Part shown: one piece after another, positions 38,064-47,564 of the stretch
How positions within the stretch are numbered: position 1 is the stretch's first letter
Layout: each line of letters begins with the position of its first letter
Source of the DNA: Gammaproteobacteria bacterium
Lineage (GTDB): Bacteria; Pseudomonadota; Gammaproteobacteria; Ga0077554; Ga007554
Length of the DNA: 64,000 nucleotides
Assembly: GCA_040183005.1 (NCBI GenBank)
Contig: JAMPIW010000001.1
Location: 124,001-188,000, forward strand
Direction of reading: 5' to 3'
The notes under the pieces: generated by a model
Database searches by the model: none
Told to the model about the DNA's origin: nothing
What the model saw: only the letters and a program-made list of their open reading frames with translations
Made by a program: the position numbers and the translations under genes

Positions 38064-39623
38064 ATGAAAATCAATTTGCCTGTCACTGGCCGGGAAGTGA
38101 TGTTGCGCGATGATACAACGCTGATCAGCACGACCGATTTGAAAGGGATGATCACGGACATGAATCTGGAGTTTGTTAAGGTCAGCGGCTTTAGCAGAGA
38201 GGAACTGCTAAACAAAAGTCATAATGTCGTGCGTCATCCTGATATGCCTACTGCGGCATTCGCCGATTTGTGGAATACCCTTAAAACGGGAAAACCCTGG
38301 ATGGGCATCGTCAAGAACCGCTGCAAGAACGGCGACCACTACTGGGTCGATGCCTATGTCACGCCACTCTATGAGGGGAATCGCATCGCCGGCTATCAGT
38401 CGGTGCGCACCATGGCCTCCCGGCAACGGATCGAGCGCGCCGAGGCCCTCTACCGGCAGATTAGCGCTGGCAAAATGCCCAAGACCGGTGGGATCAAAGG
38501 CAGCATCGCCGCGCGGCTTGGCGTGGGTTTTCTGGTCATCCTGGGGGCGCTGTTCACGTTCACCGCGTTCGCTGGCGATATCCCGCTCTGGGCCAGCGCG
38601 CTGGCATGGCTGATGGCGGCGGGTGTTGCGCTGGGCGCCAGCCGCTTTGCCATCGCCCCCCTGCTCGCAGCTCAGACCGATGCGCGGGCGGTGGTCGACA
38701 ATCGCCTGATGCAACACATCTATATCGGGAATACGCACGAGGCGGGGCGGTTGCAACTGGCGATCACGATGCTGCAGGCGCGGCTGCGCACGGCGATGGG
38801 ACGGATCACGGACCCTGCTGCCCAGATTGCTGCTGCCGCCGAACAACTCGCAGTGGTGACCCAAGGCAGCCGGCAGCAGCAATCGGAAATCGATCAGGTC
38901 GCCACCGCCATGAACGAGATGTCCGCCACGGTGCAGGATGTGGCGCGCAATGCGGAGCAGGCGGCAAGCGCGGCGCGCAATGCGGATGCAGAGGCGCAAA
39001 AGGGTAAACGGGTGGTGGGTGACAACATCGACGCCATTGACGCACTGGCCGCCGAGGTGGAAAGGGCCGCCCAGGTTATCCAAAAACTGGAGGCGGAAAG
39101 CGGCAGTATCGGCACGGTGGTGGATGTCATCAAGAGCATCGCCGAGCAGACCAATCTTCTGGCATTGAATGCCGCTATCGAGGCCGCACGCGCCGGTGAG
39201 CAGGGGCGAGGATTCGCCGTGGTGGCCGACGAGGTGCGTACCCTGGCCAGCCGCACCCAGCAATCCACGCAAGAGATCCAGCAAATGATCCAGCGCCTGC
39301 AAGCGGGCGCCAGCGAGGCGGTAAAGGTAATGGTACAGGGGCGCAGTCAGGCACAGGACGCCGTGAAACAGGCGGCCCAGGCCGGCGAGTCGCTGGAGTC
39401 AATCACCCGCGCCGTGGCCAATATCACTGACATGAACACGCAGATCGCCAGCGCGGCAGAAGAGCAAAGCGCGGTGAGCGAGGAGATCAACCGCAGCATC
39501 GTCAACATCAGCCAGATGGGCAACCAGGCCGAGGCGAGAGCGCAGCAGACCTCCTTCGCCAGCGACGAACTGGCGCGGCTGGCCGCAGAGCTGCAGTGTT
39601 TGGTGATACAGTTCAAGGCTTAG
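38064..39623 (+). CDS. Aer-like PAS-containing methyl-accepting chemotaxis protein
   Basis: A 519-residue energy or redox taxis receptor. An N-terminal PAS domain (about 10-115, [20 protein letters not shown] ... [17 protein letters not shown]) resembles FAD-binding Aer. Two closely spaced membrane helices follow (about 150-195), then a short HAMP-like linker and a cytoplasmic signalling domain. AGGAGG lies before ATG 38064. The signalling half shares long near-identical DNA with the preceding receptor gene, 35 bases upstream; the two are probably co-transcribed. Confidence 0.93.
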   Translation: MKINLPVTGREVMLRDDTTLISTTDLKGMITDMNLEFVKVSGFSREELLNKSHNVVRHPDMPTAAFADLWNTLKTGKPWMGIVKNRCKNGDHYWVDAYVTPLYEGNRIAGYQSVRTMASRQRIERAEALYRQISAGKMPKTGGIKGSIAARLGVGFLVILGALFTFTAFAGDIPLWASALAWLMAAGVALGASRFAIAPLLAAQTDARAVVDNRLMQHIYIGNTHEAGRLQLAITMLQARLRTAMGRITDPAAQIAAAAEQLAVVTQGSRQQQSEIDQVATAMNEMSATVQDVARNAEQAASAARNADAEAQKGKRVVGDNIDAIDALAAEVERAAQVIQKLEAESGSIGTVVDVIKSIAEQTNLLALNAAIEAARAGEQGRGFAVVADEVRTLASRTQQSTQEIQQMIQRLQAGASEAVKVMVQGRSQAQDAVKQAAQAGESLESITRAVANITDMNTQIASAAEEQSAVSEEINRSIVNISQMGNQAEARAQQTSFASDELARLAAELQCLVIQFKA

Positions 39624-39644
39624 GGTGGTACTGTTTTCCCTGGC

Positions 39645-39686
39645 GGATTAATGTAGGAGCGGGCTTGCCCGCTCCTACATTAATCC
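39645..39686. terminator. Perfect 20-bp palindrome, probable terminator
   Basis: GGATTAATGTAGGAGCGGGC (39645-39664) pairs perfectly with 39667-39686 around a TT loop. It lies after the chemoreceptor pair and before the convergent SDR gene. It has no T-run, so it may be a dispersed palindrome acting as a terminator. Confidence 0.7.
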
Positions 39687-39745
39687 AGCACGTTATTGTA
39701 TAACGTCAGCTTCCATTCTGAGTCGGGCATCATCTCAAGAGGGCT

Positions 39746-40468
39746 TTACCAAGGTATAGGCTGCATATCCCGGAAAAATCCGCCGCTTGGCCCATCCTCT
39801 GGCAAGGTGGCGAGCCACACAATGGTTTCCGCCCCTTTTTCGACGGGCCTTTCCGCATAGGCTCCACCCATGTCAGTTTTCACCCAGCCGGGGCAGACCG
39901 AATTCACTTTTATTCGGCTACCGGCAAGCTCGCTGGCCAGAATGCGGGTGACTGCATTCAGCGCGGTCTTGGAGAGACGATAACCCGGCCAGCCGCCGTC
40001 CATCTCCGCAAGTTGTCCCATACCGGATGAGACGTTGACGATACACCCTGCGCTCTTCATCAGCGGGACGAGCGCTTGGGCGAGCATCAGCGGCCCCAAG
40101 GTGTTGGTCTCGAAGGTCTTGCGCACGATGCCGATATCAGCTTGCAGCGCGCTCGCCTCCGCCATGTCAGAAGCATTGTTCACATCCAGAAGCACACCGG
40201 CGTTATTCACTAAAACATCAAGATGACCGAATTCCCTTTCAATAAACTGGGCAAACTGGCGTATGCTGCCGGGGTCTGTCACATCCAGCTGATGATAGAC
40301 GGCATCCAATCCTTTCGCGTTTAATCGCTCTGTTGCAGCCCGTCCTTTTGCGGCATCACGGCTGGTCAATACCACCTGGTAGCCTTGTTGCGCCAACTGC
40401 CGGCAAGTTTCATAACCCAGGCCTCGGTTGGCTCCGGTGACGACAGCGATTTTTTGATGTGTACTCAT
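39746..40468 (-). CDS. Short-chain dehydrogenase/reductase
   Basis: A 240-residue classical SDR from ATG 40468 (GGAGATACAC before it). NAD(P)-binding motif TGANRGLG (11-18), NNAG (88-91), catalytic Ser147/148, and Tyr163 with Lys167 (YRLSK). The N-terminal half resembles carbonyl-reductase-like SDRs of plants and bacteria. Substrate unknown. Confidence 0.9.
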   Translation of the reverse strand: MSTHQKIAVVTGANRGLGYETCRQLAQQGYQVVLTSRDAAKGRAATERLNAKGLDAVYHQLDVTDPGSIRQFAQFIEREFGHLDVLVNNAGVLLDVNNASDMAEASALQADIGIVRKTFETNTLGPLMLAQALVPLMKSAGCIVNVSSGMGQLAEMDGGWPGYRLSKTALNAVTRILASELAGSRIKVNSVCPGWVKTDMGGAYAERPVEKGAETIVWLATLPEDGPSGGFFRDMQPIPW

Positions 40469-40636
40469 GTGTATCTCCATAGTTTGCCGGGATATTGCAG
40501 TGGCGGTGATAAAAACCTTAGCACAAGGCGGCATGCTGTCAACGGCAAAGGCTAACAAAAAATCCGTAAATCTTATGCGTCGTGGAGGAGATTCAGTACA
40601 CTATCCGCATTCAGATAGAATCTTGCGGGCAATACT

Positions 40637-40960
40637 ATGATTTCGATTTACGACAGAAAAGGTTTCGATGTGCTGCTGACACTCGATGCCGATACATTGC
40701 GCGGTGCGGATTTGGCCGGAATGAACCTGCAAAATGCGAATATGGTGCAGTTCGATTTAAGCGGGGCAAACATGAGCGACGCCAACTTGTCGCACGCCGA
40801 TCTGCGTCTGGCCACGCTACGCGGCGCCAAGCTTACCAATGCCAATCTCACCGGCGCGGATTTGGCTGGGGCCGATCTGGAAGGGGCCGATGTGACAGGT
40901 ACCGTGCTGGCCGCTGATAGCCTCAGGGCGGTTATTGATGAGATTACGCGGGAGCAGTAG
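40637..40960 (+). CDS. Pentapeptide repeat protein
   Basis: A 107-residue protein dominated by A(D/N)Lxx repeats from about residue 19 to 90 (LRGADLAGMNLQNANMVQFD, ANLSHADLRLATLRGAKLTN). These fold as a right-handed quadrilateral beta-helix. Such short proteins may bind partners or mimic DNA; no specific role is visible. It lies between the divergent SDR gene and the convergent diguanylate cyclase gene. Confidence 0.85.
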   Translation: MISIYDRKGFDVLLTLDADTLRGADLAGMNLQNANMVQFDLSGANMSDANLSHADLRLATLRGAKLTNANLTGADLAGADLEGADVTGTVLAADSLRAVIDEITREQ

Positions 40961-40972
40961 CTTCAGCGTCGA

Positions 40973-42133
40973 TCACCACGCCTCCGGTTCAGCCGCCGAT
41001 ACATCACCTGCGCTTATTACCTGGTTTCTGCCTGCGGCCTTGGCATCGTAAAGAGCACGATCGGAGTGGCCGATGAGGATGTCGCCGTTCATTTTGGCGG
41101 CGCTGGAGTCGTGTTCCGGGTTGTAGGTGGCAATACCGATGGAGATGGTTACACCGAACTGTTCGCCGCCGGGTAAGGTGAAGCGGTGTTCCGCCACGTT
41201 TTTTCGCACGCGTTCAGCAACCTCGGCTGCTCCTTCGGCGCCGGTCTGTGCCAGCAGCGCGGAAAATTCTTCGCCGCCATAGCGTGACAGTACATCGCCG
41301 CCGCGCAATTGCGAGCGGATCACGGCGGCGACCTCGCGCAGCACCTGGTCACCGATCTGATGGCCGTAGCTGTCGTTGACCTTTTTGAAATGATCGACGT
41401 CGAGCAGCATGCAGGAAAGCAGCCATTGGTTACGCAGCGCCGCCGCAGTTTCTTCGTTCAGGCGCTGGTCGAAGAAACGCCGGTTGTTGATCGCGGTCAG
41501 CGTGTCCGTCAACCCTTGGCGCTTGAGTCGTTCCAGATTCGCGGCGTTTTCCAGGCAGATCGCCACGACTGCAGCGAAGTGCTCCAAAATATCGGTTCTT
41601 ACGCCTTTGACGAAGCGTTCCCGCGTGAAACTGCCGATGTTCAGGCTGCCGATCAGCTTGCCGTTGCGTACCATCGGCAACAAGGCCACGCTCGCGGGAC
41701 GGCGCGGCAGGGGAAACAGCGCGGCGTGGCGATTGGGCTGATAGGGGCCGAGCATGGGAAATAATGAATAGGGGTGCAAGGCGTCCAGCCCGTCGCCGCT
41801 ACTGGCGAAAATCAGCGCGGGGTGGTCAGGCAGTTTGACGTCTTCCTCTTCAAGAATGCGCTGTATTTCGTATTCGGGGTCGATCAGCAGCAAGGTGACC
41901 ACGTCCCAATGAGACGTGGCGGCGTCGGGGTAGATGACCGCCTGAATGAGCTCAAACAGCGAGCCCAGGCTGATCAGTTGCAGTTCCAGCGACTGAAAAC
42001 GCCGCAGTTTGCGTTCATTGTGGCGTGCCTCGGCCATGACCTCTTCAAGCCGTTGGCGCAAAGCCTTGTCCGGGCCATGCTCCATGGGCATGGCTGTTTC
42101 GCTGATATGACTGCTGGCACGGCTATTTTCCAC
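40973..42133 (-). CDS. Diguanylate cyclase with DUF484/GAF-like sensor
   Basis: A 386-residue protein. GTG 42133 is chosen because GGAGGTG stands just before it. The N-terminal part (coiled coil about 20-45, then a GAF-like domain to about 200 with VALLPMVRNGKLIGSLNIGS) resembles DUF484. The C-terminal GGDEF domain reads SRYGGEEF, with an RxxD inhibitory site (RGGD) five residues before. It should make c-di-GMP and be product-inhibited. It is divergent from the GT39 gene. Confidence 0.88.
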   Translation of the reverse strand: MENSRASSHISETAMPMEHGPDKALRQRLEEVMAEARHNERKLRRFQSLELQLISLGSLFELIQAVIYPDAATSHWDVVTLLLIDPEYEIQRILEEEDVKLPDHPALIFASSGDGLDALHPYSLFPMLGPYQPNRHAALFPLPRRPASVALLPMVRNGKLIGSLNIGSFTRERFVKGVRTDILEHFAAVVAICLENAANLERLKRQGLTDTLTAINNRRFFDQRLNEETAAALRNQWLLSCMLLDVDHFKKVNDSYGHQIGDQVLREVAAVIRSQLRGGDVLSRYGGEEFSALLAQTGAEGAAEVAERVRKNVAEHRFTLPGGEQFGVTISIGIATYNPEHDSSAAKMNGDILIGHSDRALYDAKAAGRNQVISAGDVSAAEPEAW

Positions 42134-42242
42134 AACCCACCTCCGTGAACGGGGCAATGCCACACTATGGCTGTATAATACTGGCAGGTTGATTGCGGAC
42201 AAGCAAGCCGTGCCCGGCATCCAATTTGTTAACGATACTCCC

Positions 42243-43784
42243 ATGAAAGCCGATACGCGCTATAACACACTCCTGCTTTATTTGCTGCTGGCCGCAGTAG
42301 CACTGAGCTTTTTTTACAACATTCATATGGCGCCGCTGTTCGATCTTGATGAAGGGGCTTTCAGCGAGGCTACCCGCGAGATGTTTTTGCGCGGCGATTT
42401 CATCTCCACTTATCTCAACGGCGAGCCGCGCTACGACAAACCGATCCTGATCTACTGGCTGCAGGCGGCCAGTGTCGCGCTGTTTGGCATTAACGAGTTT
42501 GCCTTTCGCCTGCCCTCGGCGCTGGCCGCCACGGCGTGGGTGACGACGGTGTTTTTGTTTGTAAAAGCCGTAAGAAATACCCAGACCGCGTTTTTTGCCG
42601 CCATCATAATGGCCACCACGCTGGAGATATCGGTGATGGGCAAGGCGGCCACGGCGGATGCGCTGCTGAACCTGTTTATCACTGCGGCGATGCTCTCAGG
42701 CTATCTTTTTTTTCAACAGAAACGCCGCAAGCATCTGTACCTGATGTTTTTATTCATGGCCTTGGGATTTCTGACCAAGGGTCCAGTGGCGGTGATGATA
42801 CCGCTGGTAGTGAGTTTCATGTTTTATGCGATCAAAGGCGACCTCAAATCCTGGCTCAAGGCCATTTTCAACCCGGCAGGAATCACCCTCTTTATCGCGG
42901 TCGCCATGCCGTGGTATGTGGCACAATACCTGAAGGAAGGGGATGCCTTCATCCAGGGCTTCTTTTTCAAACACAACCTCAGCCGGTTTCAGGAGGGCAT
43001 GGAAGGGCATACCGGGAATCTGCTGTATTACCTGCCGGTTATCCTGCTCGGCGTGTTGCCTTATACCACCGTGCTGATCGGCAGCCTGGCGCGGGTACGG
43101 GACATCATCAAGGACGATCTGCGTCTGTTCCTCGCGCTGTGGTTTGCGTTTGTGTTCATCTTTTTCTCGCTCTCCAGCACCAAACTGCCGCATTACGTGG
43201 TGTACGGTTATCCGCCGCTATTTATCTTGATGGCCCTGCACTTGCCGAATCTGCGCTCAAAATTCCTGCTATTTCTGCCACCGCTACTGCTTTTTTTGAC
43301 CCTGCTGTTTTTGCCTGAAATGATTGGTTATGCACTGCCAAACATTAAGGACACCTTCGCCCAATCGGCACTGGCGGGATACCAGGAGTATTTCACGGCG
43401 GGTTACCGGCTGTTCTTCGCGCTTGCGGCGCTGCTTACGCTGTATTTCATGATCGAGAAACGGTTCACTAACATTAATAAAATCTTTGCCTGCGGACTGT
43501 TCACAATCTTTGCCCTGTCCCACTTTGTGATACCGCTTGCTGGGCGCCTCCAGCAGGAGCCCATCAAAGAGGCTGCGCTAATCGCCAAACAGCACAATTA
43601 CGCTGTGGTGATGTGGCAGTTAAACACGCCCAGTTTTAATGTGTACAGCGAGCGTCTGGTGGAGAAACGCGAACCGCGCGTCGGAGATGTGGTTTTGACC
43701 AAATCCATCTTTTTGCCAAAATTGAATCGTTTTGAGATTCTCTATCAAAAAAATGGCATCGCGCTGGTGAAGGTGCTCTCTTGA
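42243..43784 (+). CDS. GT39/ArnT-like membrane glycosyltransferase
   Basis: A 513-residue protein with about eleven membrane helices. The signature first loop DLDEGAFSEATREMFLRGDF, with its acidic active-site residues, and the GEPRYDKPILIYWLQ segment are those of the dolichyl-phosphate-mannosyltransferase-like (GT39) family that includes ArnT. It uses a polyprenyl-phosphate sugar donor on the periplasmic face. Whether lipid A or another acceptor is used is not clear. Start ATG 42243. The next gene is 17 bases downstream. Confidence 0.88.
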   Translation: MKADTRYNTLLLYLLLAAVALSFFYNIHMAPLFDLDEGAFSEATREMFLRGDFISTYLNGEPRYDKPILIYWLQAASVALFGINEFAFRLPSALAATAWVTTVFLFVKAVRNTQTAFFAAIIMATTLEISVMGKAATADALLNLFITAAMLSGYLFFQQKRRKHLYLMFLFMALGFLTKGPVAVMIPLVVSFMFYAIKGDLKSWLKAIFNPAGITLFIAVAMPWYVAQYLKEGDAFIQGFFFKHNLSRFQEGMEGHTGNLLYYLPVILLGVLPYTTVLIGSLARVRDIIKDDLRLFLALWFAFVFIFFSLSSTKLPHYVVYGYPPLFILMALHLPNLRSKFLLFLPPLLLFLTLLFLPEMIGYALPNIKDTFAQSALAGYQEYFTAGYRLFFALAALLTLYFMIEKRFTNINKIFACGLFTIFALSHFVIPLAGRLQQEPIKEAALIAKQHNYAVVMWQLNTPSFNVYSERLVEKREPRVGDVVLTKSIFLPKLNRFEILYQKNGIALVKVLS

Positions 43785-43801
43785 TTCGACGAGGGAAAAA
43801 C

Positions 43802-44773
43802 ATGTCAAGGCACGTATTAATCAGGATTCTCAGCGCTCTGGCCTTGGCCATGCTGCTCGCCTCTTGTGCAAGCACCCGCACCATTACAGAGCAGCCGCCA
43901 GTAGCCTATGTGGCAAAAGATGACGGCAGCCTGTTCGCGCGACACGCCCCGGTCTTTGTGCCGGAGCAACATTACAAAACCTACAATAAGATCGGCCGTC
44001 CCTCCGCCCACTATGATGCACAGGGCCGCGAACAGATCTATGTCGACCCTGCGGTGCCTGTGATGTATGCCCAGCAGCAGATGTTCCAGACCAGCAAAGG
44101 CAACTACACCAATCTGATTTACCGTGTGCATTTTCAGGGTGTGCCGTATTTTCACCTGACCGCCGGGAAAAATTCCGGGCTGTTTGTCGTCGTCACCCTA
44201 AATGAAAAAGAACAGCCAGTGCTGATAACCACCGTCCATAGCTGCGGCTGCTATCTCGCCATCATCCCCACCCGTTATTTGCCGGACGACGCCTATCCCC
44301 AGGAATGGAATTTTGCACAGCCCCAGTCTATCTATGGTGAACAACTGCCCGCGATGCTCGATTATCCGGCGTCTTCCGGCGTGGATAAGCGGCCTGTCGT
44401 GTTCCTGAAGGACGCCACCCACCGCGTGATGGACGTGAAGATGGGAGTGCAGGGCAACACCTACAACATCATTCCAATCCCCATCGAGCCAATGGCATCA
44501 TTGAAAAAGCTGCCGCTGGATAGCCGCACCACAACATCGTTTTATGAAACGCAAGGCTTCCGCAAAGGCTACGTTAAAGGGGCTGTCAAGCCGCTTGAAG
44601 TGCTGCTGATGAGTTGGTGGGCGCTGGATCCCCACATCGGTTCGGATAAAGAGCTTGGCGATAGCCGTGAGACCGGCACAGTGTTTTACACCAGCCTGAA
44701 ACCGTGGAACCGCACGGCTTCGGATATGTGGGAATTTGCGCGGTTTCTTGAGTTTTGGGGATGGCGGTTATAA
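43802..44773 (+). CDS. Lipoprotein of unknown function
   Basis: A 323-residue protein from ATG 43802 (GAGGGAAAAAC before it). The signal ends in LLASC, a lipobox. The mature part contains VMYAQQQMFQTSKGNYTNL, TTVHSCGCYLAIIPTRYLP and a C-terminal YTSLKPWNRTASDMWEFARF. I do not recognise the family. The preceding GT39 gene in the same direction suggests an envelope role. Confidence 0.75.
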   Translation: MSRHVLIRILSALALAMLLASCASTRTITEQPPVAYVAKDDGSLFARHAPVFVPEQHYKTYNKIGRPSAHYDAQGREQIYVDPAVPVMYAQQQMFQTSKGNYTNLIYRVHFQGVPYFHLTAGKNSGLFVVVTLNEKEQPVLITTVHSCGCYLAIIPTRYLPDDAYPQEWNFAQPQSIYGEQLPAMLDYPASSGVDKRPVVFLKDATHRVMDVKMGVQGNTYNIIPIPIEPMASLKKLPLDSRTTTSFYETQGFRKGYVKGAVKPLEVLLMSWWALDPHIGSDKELGDSRETGTVFYTSLKPWNRTASDMWEFARFLEFWGWRL

Positions 44774-44786
44774 GCCTGTTTTTGGG

Positions 44787-45443
44787 TTATTCGCTCGACA
44801 TGAATATATTGCCGTAGTAGGCGGTGGTGCTTTGGCCGGAGTTGTCCGTGTCAGACATTACGGCTATGGCGTCGACATGTTTAACGTCCTTCCCGAGTTG
44901 GCGCTTCAAGTCTTCGCGCAGGTTGCGCTTATGCGTTACCCAGGTGCCAGCCTTGCTGTTTCCTGAATCTACAGCAAGCATGACAACGCTTGATGTGTAG
45001 GCGTTCGGCCAGGAGGCGTCCGCAGGCCGTTCGGTGCTGGACCAGACGTAATTCAATGCCTGGGTCTTCCAGAAAAGCAGGCCACCGGAGAGAATCACAT
45101 AAATCCGCGCCGGATAGTCGTCGCCTTTTTTGGTGGTTTCGTCGACACCCTTGAGGGTATTGGTAACCCGCCATGTCCAGTTGATATAGGGCGTTTTCTC
45201 CAGATCCACGGAGACTTTCTTGTGCAGGCCGGAGGCGGCGTCTGAGCTGCGCGCTTCCAGCGCGTGCGCGCCATTGCCTACTTTCACAATCGAATAATTC
45301 ACCTTTCCCTTGAATTCCTGCTCCTCCCAGCCGGACTTGTCGCCCGACGCAAAATTACCCACCGTCACTGTCAATGGCGCGGCGCCTGCCGCAACAGAGG
45401 TAAACAACGCGCCGAGCGCTACCGGCCAACGCAACTTCATCAT
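44787..45443 (-). CDS. DUF3047 family secreted protein
   Basis: A 218-residue protein from ATG 45443 (AAGGTG before it). Signal peptide about 1-22. The mature sequence INWTWRVTNTLKGVDETTKK, GDDYPARIYVILSGG and ALNYVWSS matches DUF3047, a beta-sandwich family of unknown function. It converges with the preceding lipoprotein gene. Confidence 0.82.
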   Translation of the reverse strand: MMKLRWPVALGALFTSVAAGAAPLTVTVGNFASGDKSGWEEQEFKGKVNYSIVKVGNGAHALEARSSDAASGLHKKVSVDLEKTPYINWTWRVTNTLKGVDETTKKGDDYPARIYVILSGGLLFWKTQALNYVWSSTERPADASWPNAYTSSVVMLAVDSGNSKAGTWVTHKRNLREDLKRQLGKDVKHVDAIAVMSDTDNSGQSTTAYYGNIFMSSE

Positions 45444-45474
45444 GCAAAACACCTTGTTATATGTGAACCCGAAT

Positions 45475-46089
45475 TCACGAAACATTCGGGTTGATGGGAA
45501 TTTCCCAGCCACCATCAAAAAAACATTTGCCCAATGGGCTACGCACCCGTTCGCCGATCTCGCTCGCTCGAAGCTCGCCGTCTAATACGCCAGGCGTAGA
45601 CGGATGGCCCACCGCTATCATTGCCATACATTCATATTGTAACGGAATACCGAATGCTTTTCGTACCTTGTCGGCATCAAAGCCGCCCATCTGGTGCGCC
45701 ATCAGACCCAGAGCCGCCGCTTGCAGGCACAGATTTTCACTGGCCGCGCCAGTGTCGTACTGGCCCCAGCGGTTTGGTTTGCCGTTTTTATGGAATACGC
45801 TGCCGGCGGTAGCCAGCAGTAATACGGGGGCATTTTTTACCCACTGCTGGTTGAACTCGACCAGGCAATCAAAGGCCTTCTGCCACGCGACGGCATCGCT
45901 GTTTTTATCCCAGACGATAAAGCGCCATGGCTCATCGCCATAGCAGGAAGGCGCCCAGCGCGCGGCTTCAAGCAGGGCGACAATGCCCTCGCGAGTGACT
46001 GGCTTGCTGGCGTCAAAGGCGCGCCCGCTCCAGCGCATGGCGATAAGCTCGTGGATGGGCACGTGGGTTTTTGCGATTTTGTTGTGCAT
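45475..46089 (-). CDS. Nitroreductase family protein
   Basis: A 204-residue flavoprotein. The FMN-binding N-terminal segment AMRWSGRAFDASKPV and the EAARWAPSCYGDEPWRFIVW block are typical. The C-terminal half carries AAALGLMAHQMGGFD and MAMIAVGHP. It likely reduces quinones or nitro compounds with NAD(P)H. It is the middle member of a run of small same-strand genes (pirin, azoreductase, nitroreductase), which suggests an electrophile or redox stress cluster. Confidence 0.88.
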   Translation of the reverse strand: MHNKIAKTHVPIHELIAMRWSGRAFDASKPVTREGIVALLEAARWAPSCYGDEPWRFIVWDKNSDAVAWQKAFDCLVEFNQQWVKNAPVLLLATAGSVFHKNGKPNRWGQYDTGAASENLCLQAAALGLMAHQMGGFDADKVRKAFGIPLQYECMAMIAVGHPSTPGVLDGELRASEIGERVRSPLGKCFFDGGWEIPINPNVS

Positions 46090-46099
46090 GATTACTCTT

Positions 46100-46729
46100 T
46101 CAAAAATGTGTTGCTATGGTCGTGGCCATTTCTTTGGCGATAGTCTTGGCGCTCGCCACCACCTCGGGGGCATAGAGCATCGGCTCGACGAGGATGGAGC
46201 GGATGCTGGTGAAGCCGATGAACGCTAGCCACAGCTCCATATAACGCTTCTGCAGGTCATAGGCGGCCGCGCCGGAACCATCATGATATTCGCCGCCGCG
46301 CGCATAAATGACGGTTATTGGTTTGCCCGTCACCAGCCCCTTGTACCCTTCCGTAGGCGAAAAACTAAAGGCCAGCCCCGGTTGGCTAATTACGTCGATG
46401 TAGTGTTTGAGCTTATAGGGAATGCCGAAGTTCCACATCGGCAGGCTGATCAGATATTTATCGGCAGATCTAAATTGCTCGAACATGTTGACCACGTCGC
46501 TCCATGCCTCGGCCTGCTCTGGCGTGTGCGATTCGCCATGCAGCACGGCGTATTTTGCATCGAGCACCGCGCCGTTGAACTCTGGCAATGCCATATTCCA
46601 TAGATCAAGCTTTTTTATCTGGTCGTCAGGGTGTGATTCCGTGTAAGCATCCAAAAATACTTTGCTGACTTCGATGGAGGCAGAACGTTCTTTTCTGGGT
46701 GAGGCTTCGATATACAACAGTTTGGCCAT
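46100..46729 (-). CDS. azoR: FMN-dependent NADH-azoreductase
   Basis: A 209-residue flavodoxin-like quinone/azo reductase from ATG 46729 (AGGAG before it). FMN-binding motifs are EASPRKERSASIEVS near the N-terminus and the PMWNFGIPYKLKHYIDV loop, followed by GLAFSFSPTEGYKGL. It lies 11 bases before the nitroreductase gene, so they are probably co-transcribed. Confidence 0.9.
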   Translation of the reverse strand: MAKLLYIEASPRKERSASIEVSKVFLDAYTESHPDDQIKKLDLWNMALPEFNGAVLDAKYAVLHGESHTPEQAEAWSDVVNMFEQFRSADKYLISLPMWNFGIPYKLKHYIDVISQPGLAFSFSPTEGYKGLVTGKPITVIYARGGEYHDGSGAAAYDLQKRYMELWLAFIGFTSIRSILVEPMLYAPEVVASAKTIAKEMATTIATHF

Positions 46730-46756
46730 ATCCAATGCTCCTTGTGTATTGGGTTG

Positions 46757-47455
46757 TCAATCAAGATCAAACAGCAATATCTCAGCCTTGCTGCTGGTGG
46801 TAAAGCTTATGCTGCGCTCATCAATCACGCGGGCACCGTCGCCGTCGGCCAGTGGCTGGCCGTTGAGCTGCGCCTCGCCACGCGCAACATGCACATACGC
46901 TTTTCGGCCCGCCATCAAGGCATGACTGACGGATTCGCCAGCATAGAGTACGGTTGCGTAAACAGAGGCGTCTTGATGTATCTTGACTGAGCCGTCGCGC
47001 CCGTCCGGCGATGCAATCAGGCGTAACCGCCCGCGTTTGTCAGCCTCGCTAAAGTGCGTCTGTTCGTAACTGGGTGTAACGCCGGTCTGATTCGGGAGAA
47101 TCCAGATTTGTAGAAAATGCCCAGGCTCGGTTTTTGATGCATTATATTCGCTGTGGGTGATCCCGGTACCGGCGCTCATACGCTGCACGTCGCCGGGAAC
47201 GATCACCGAGCCATTGCCCATGCTGTCCTTGTGCTCCAATGCGCCGTCCAGCACATAGGTGATGATTTCCATGTCGTTGTGGCCATGCGTACCGAAACCC
47301 GCACCGGGGGTGATGCGGTCGTCGTTGATCACGCGCAGGCTGGAAAATCCCATATGTGCGGGATCGTAATAACCAGCGAAGGAAAAGGTGTGATAGCTGT
47401 CGAGCCAGCCATGATTGGCGTGGCCTCGCGCCTGGCTTTTACGCATAATAATCAT
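46757..47455 (-). CDS. Pirin family protein
   Basis: A 232-residue bicupin. The N-terminal cupin has the metal site [17 protein letters not shown] and the block [16 protein letters not shown] typical of pirins and quercetin dioxygenase-like YhhW. GGAGAT precedes ATG 47455. It may be a redox sensor or dioxygenase. It leads the pirin-azoreductase-nitroreductase run. Confidence 0.9.
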   Translation of the reverse strand: MIIMRKSQARGHANHGWLDSYHTFSFAGYYDPAHMGFSSLRVINDDRITPGAGFGTHGHNDMEIITYVLDGALEHKDSMGNGSVIVPGDVQRMSAGTGITHSEYNASKTEPGHFLQIWILPNQTGVTPSYEQTHFSEADKRGRLRLIASPDGRDGSVKIHQDASVYATVLYAGESVSHALMAGRKAYVHVARGEAQLNGQPLADGDGARVIDERSISFTTSSKAEILLFDLD

Positions 47456-47564
47456 GTGCGGTATCTCCTGTGCATCAAAATACCATCGTAAGCCAGTCTC
47501 TTTGCGGTTGATAGCAAATAACTTTGTGCTACTTGTTCAGTTTTTATGAATCCGCAATCACCTG

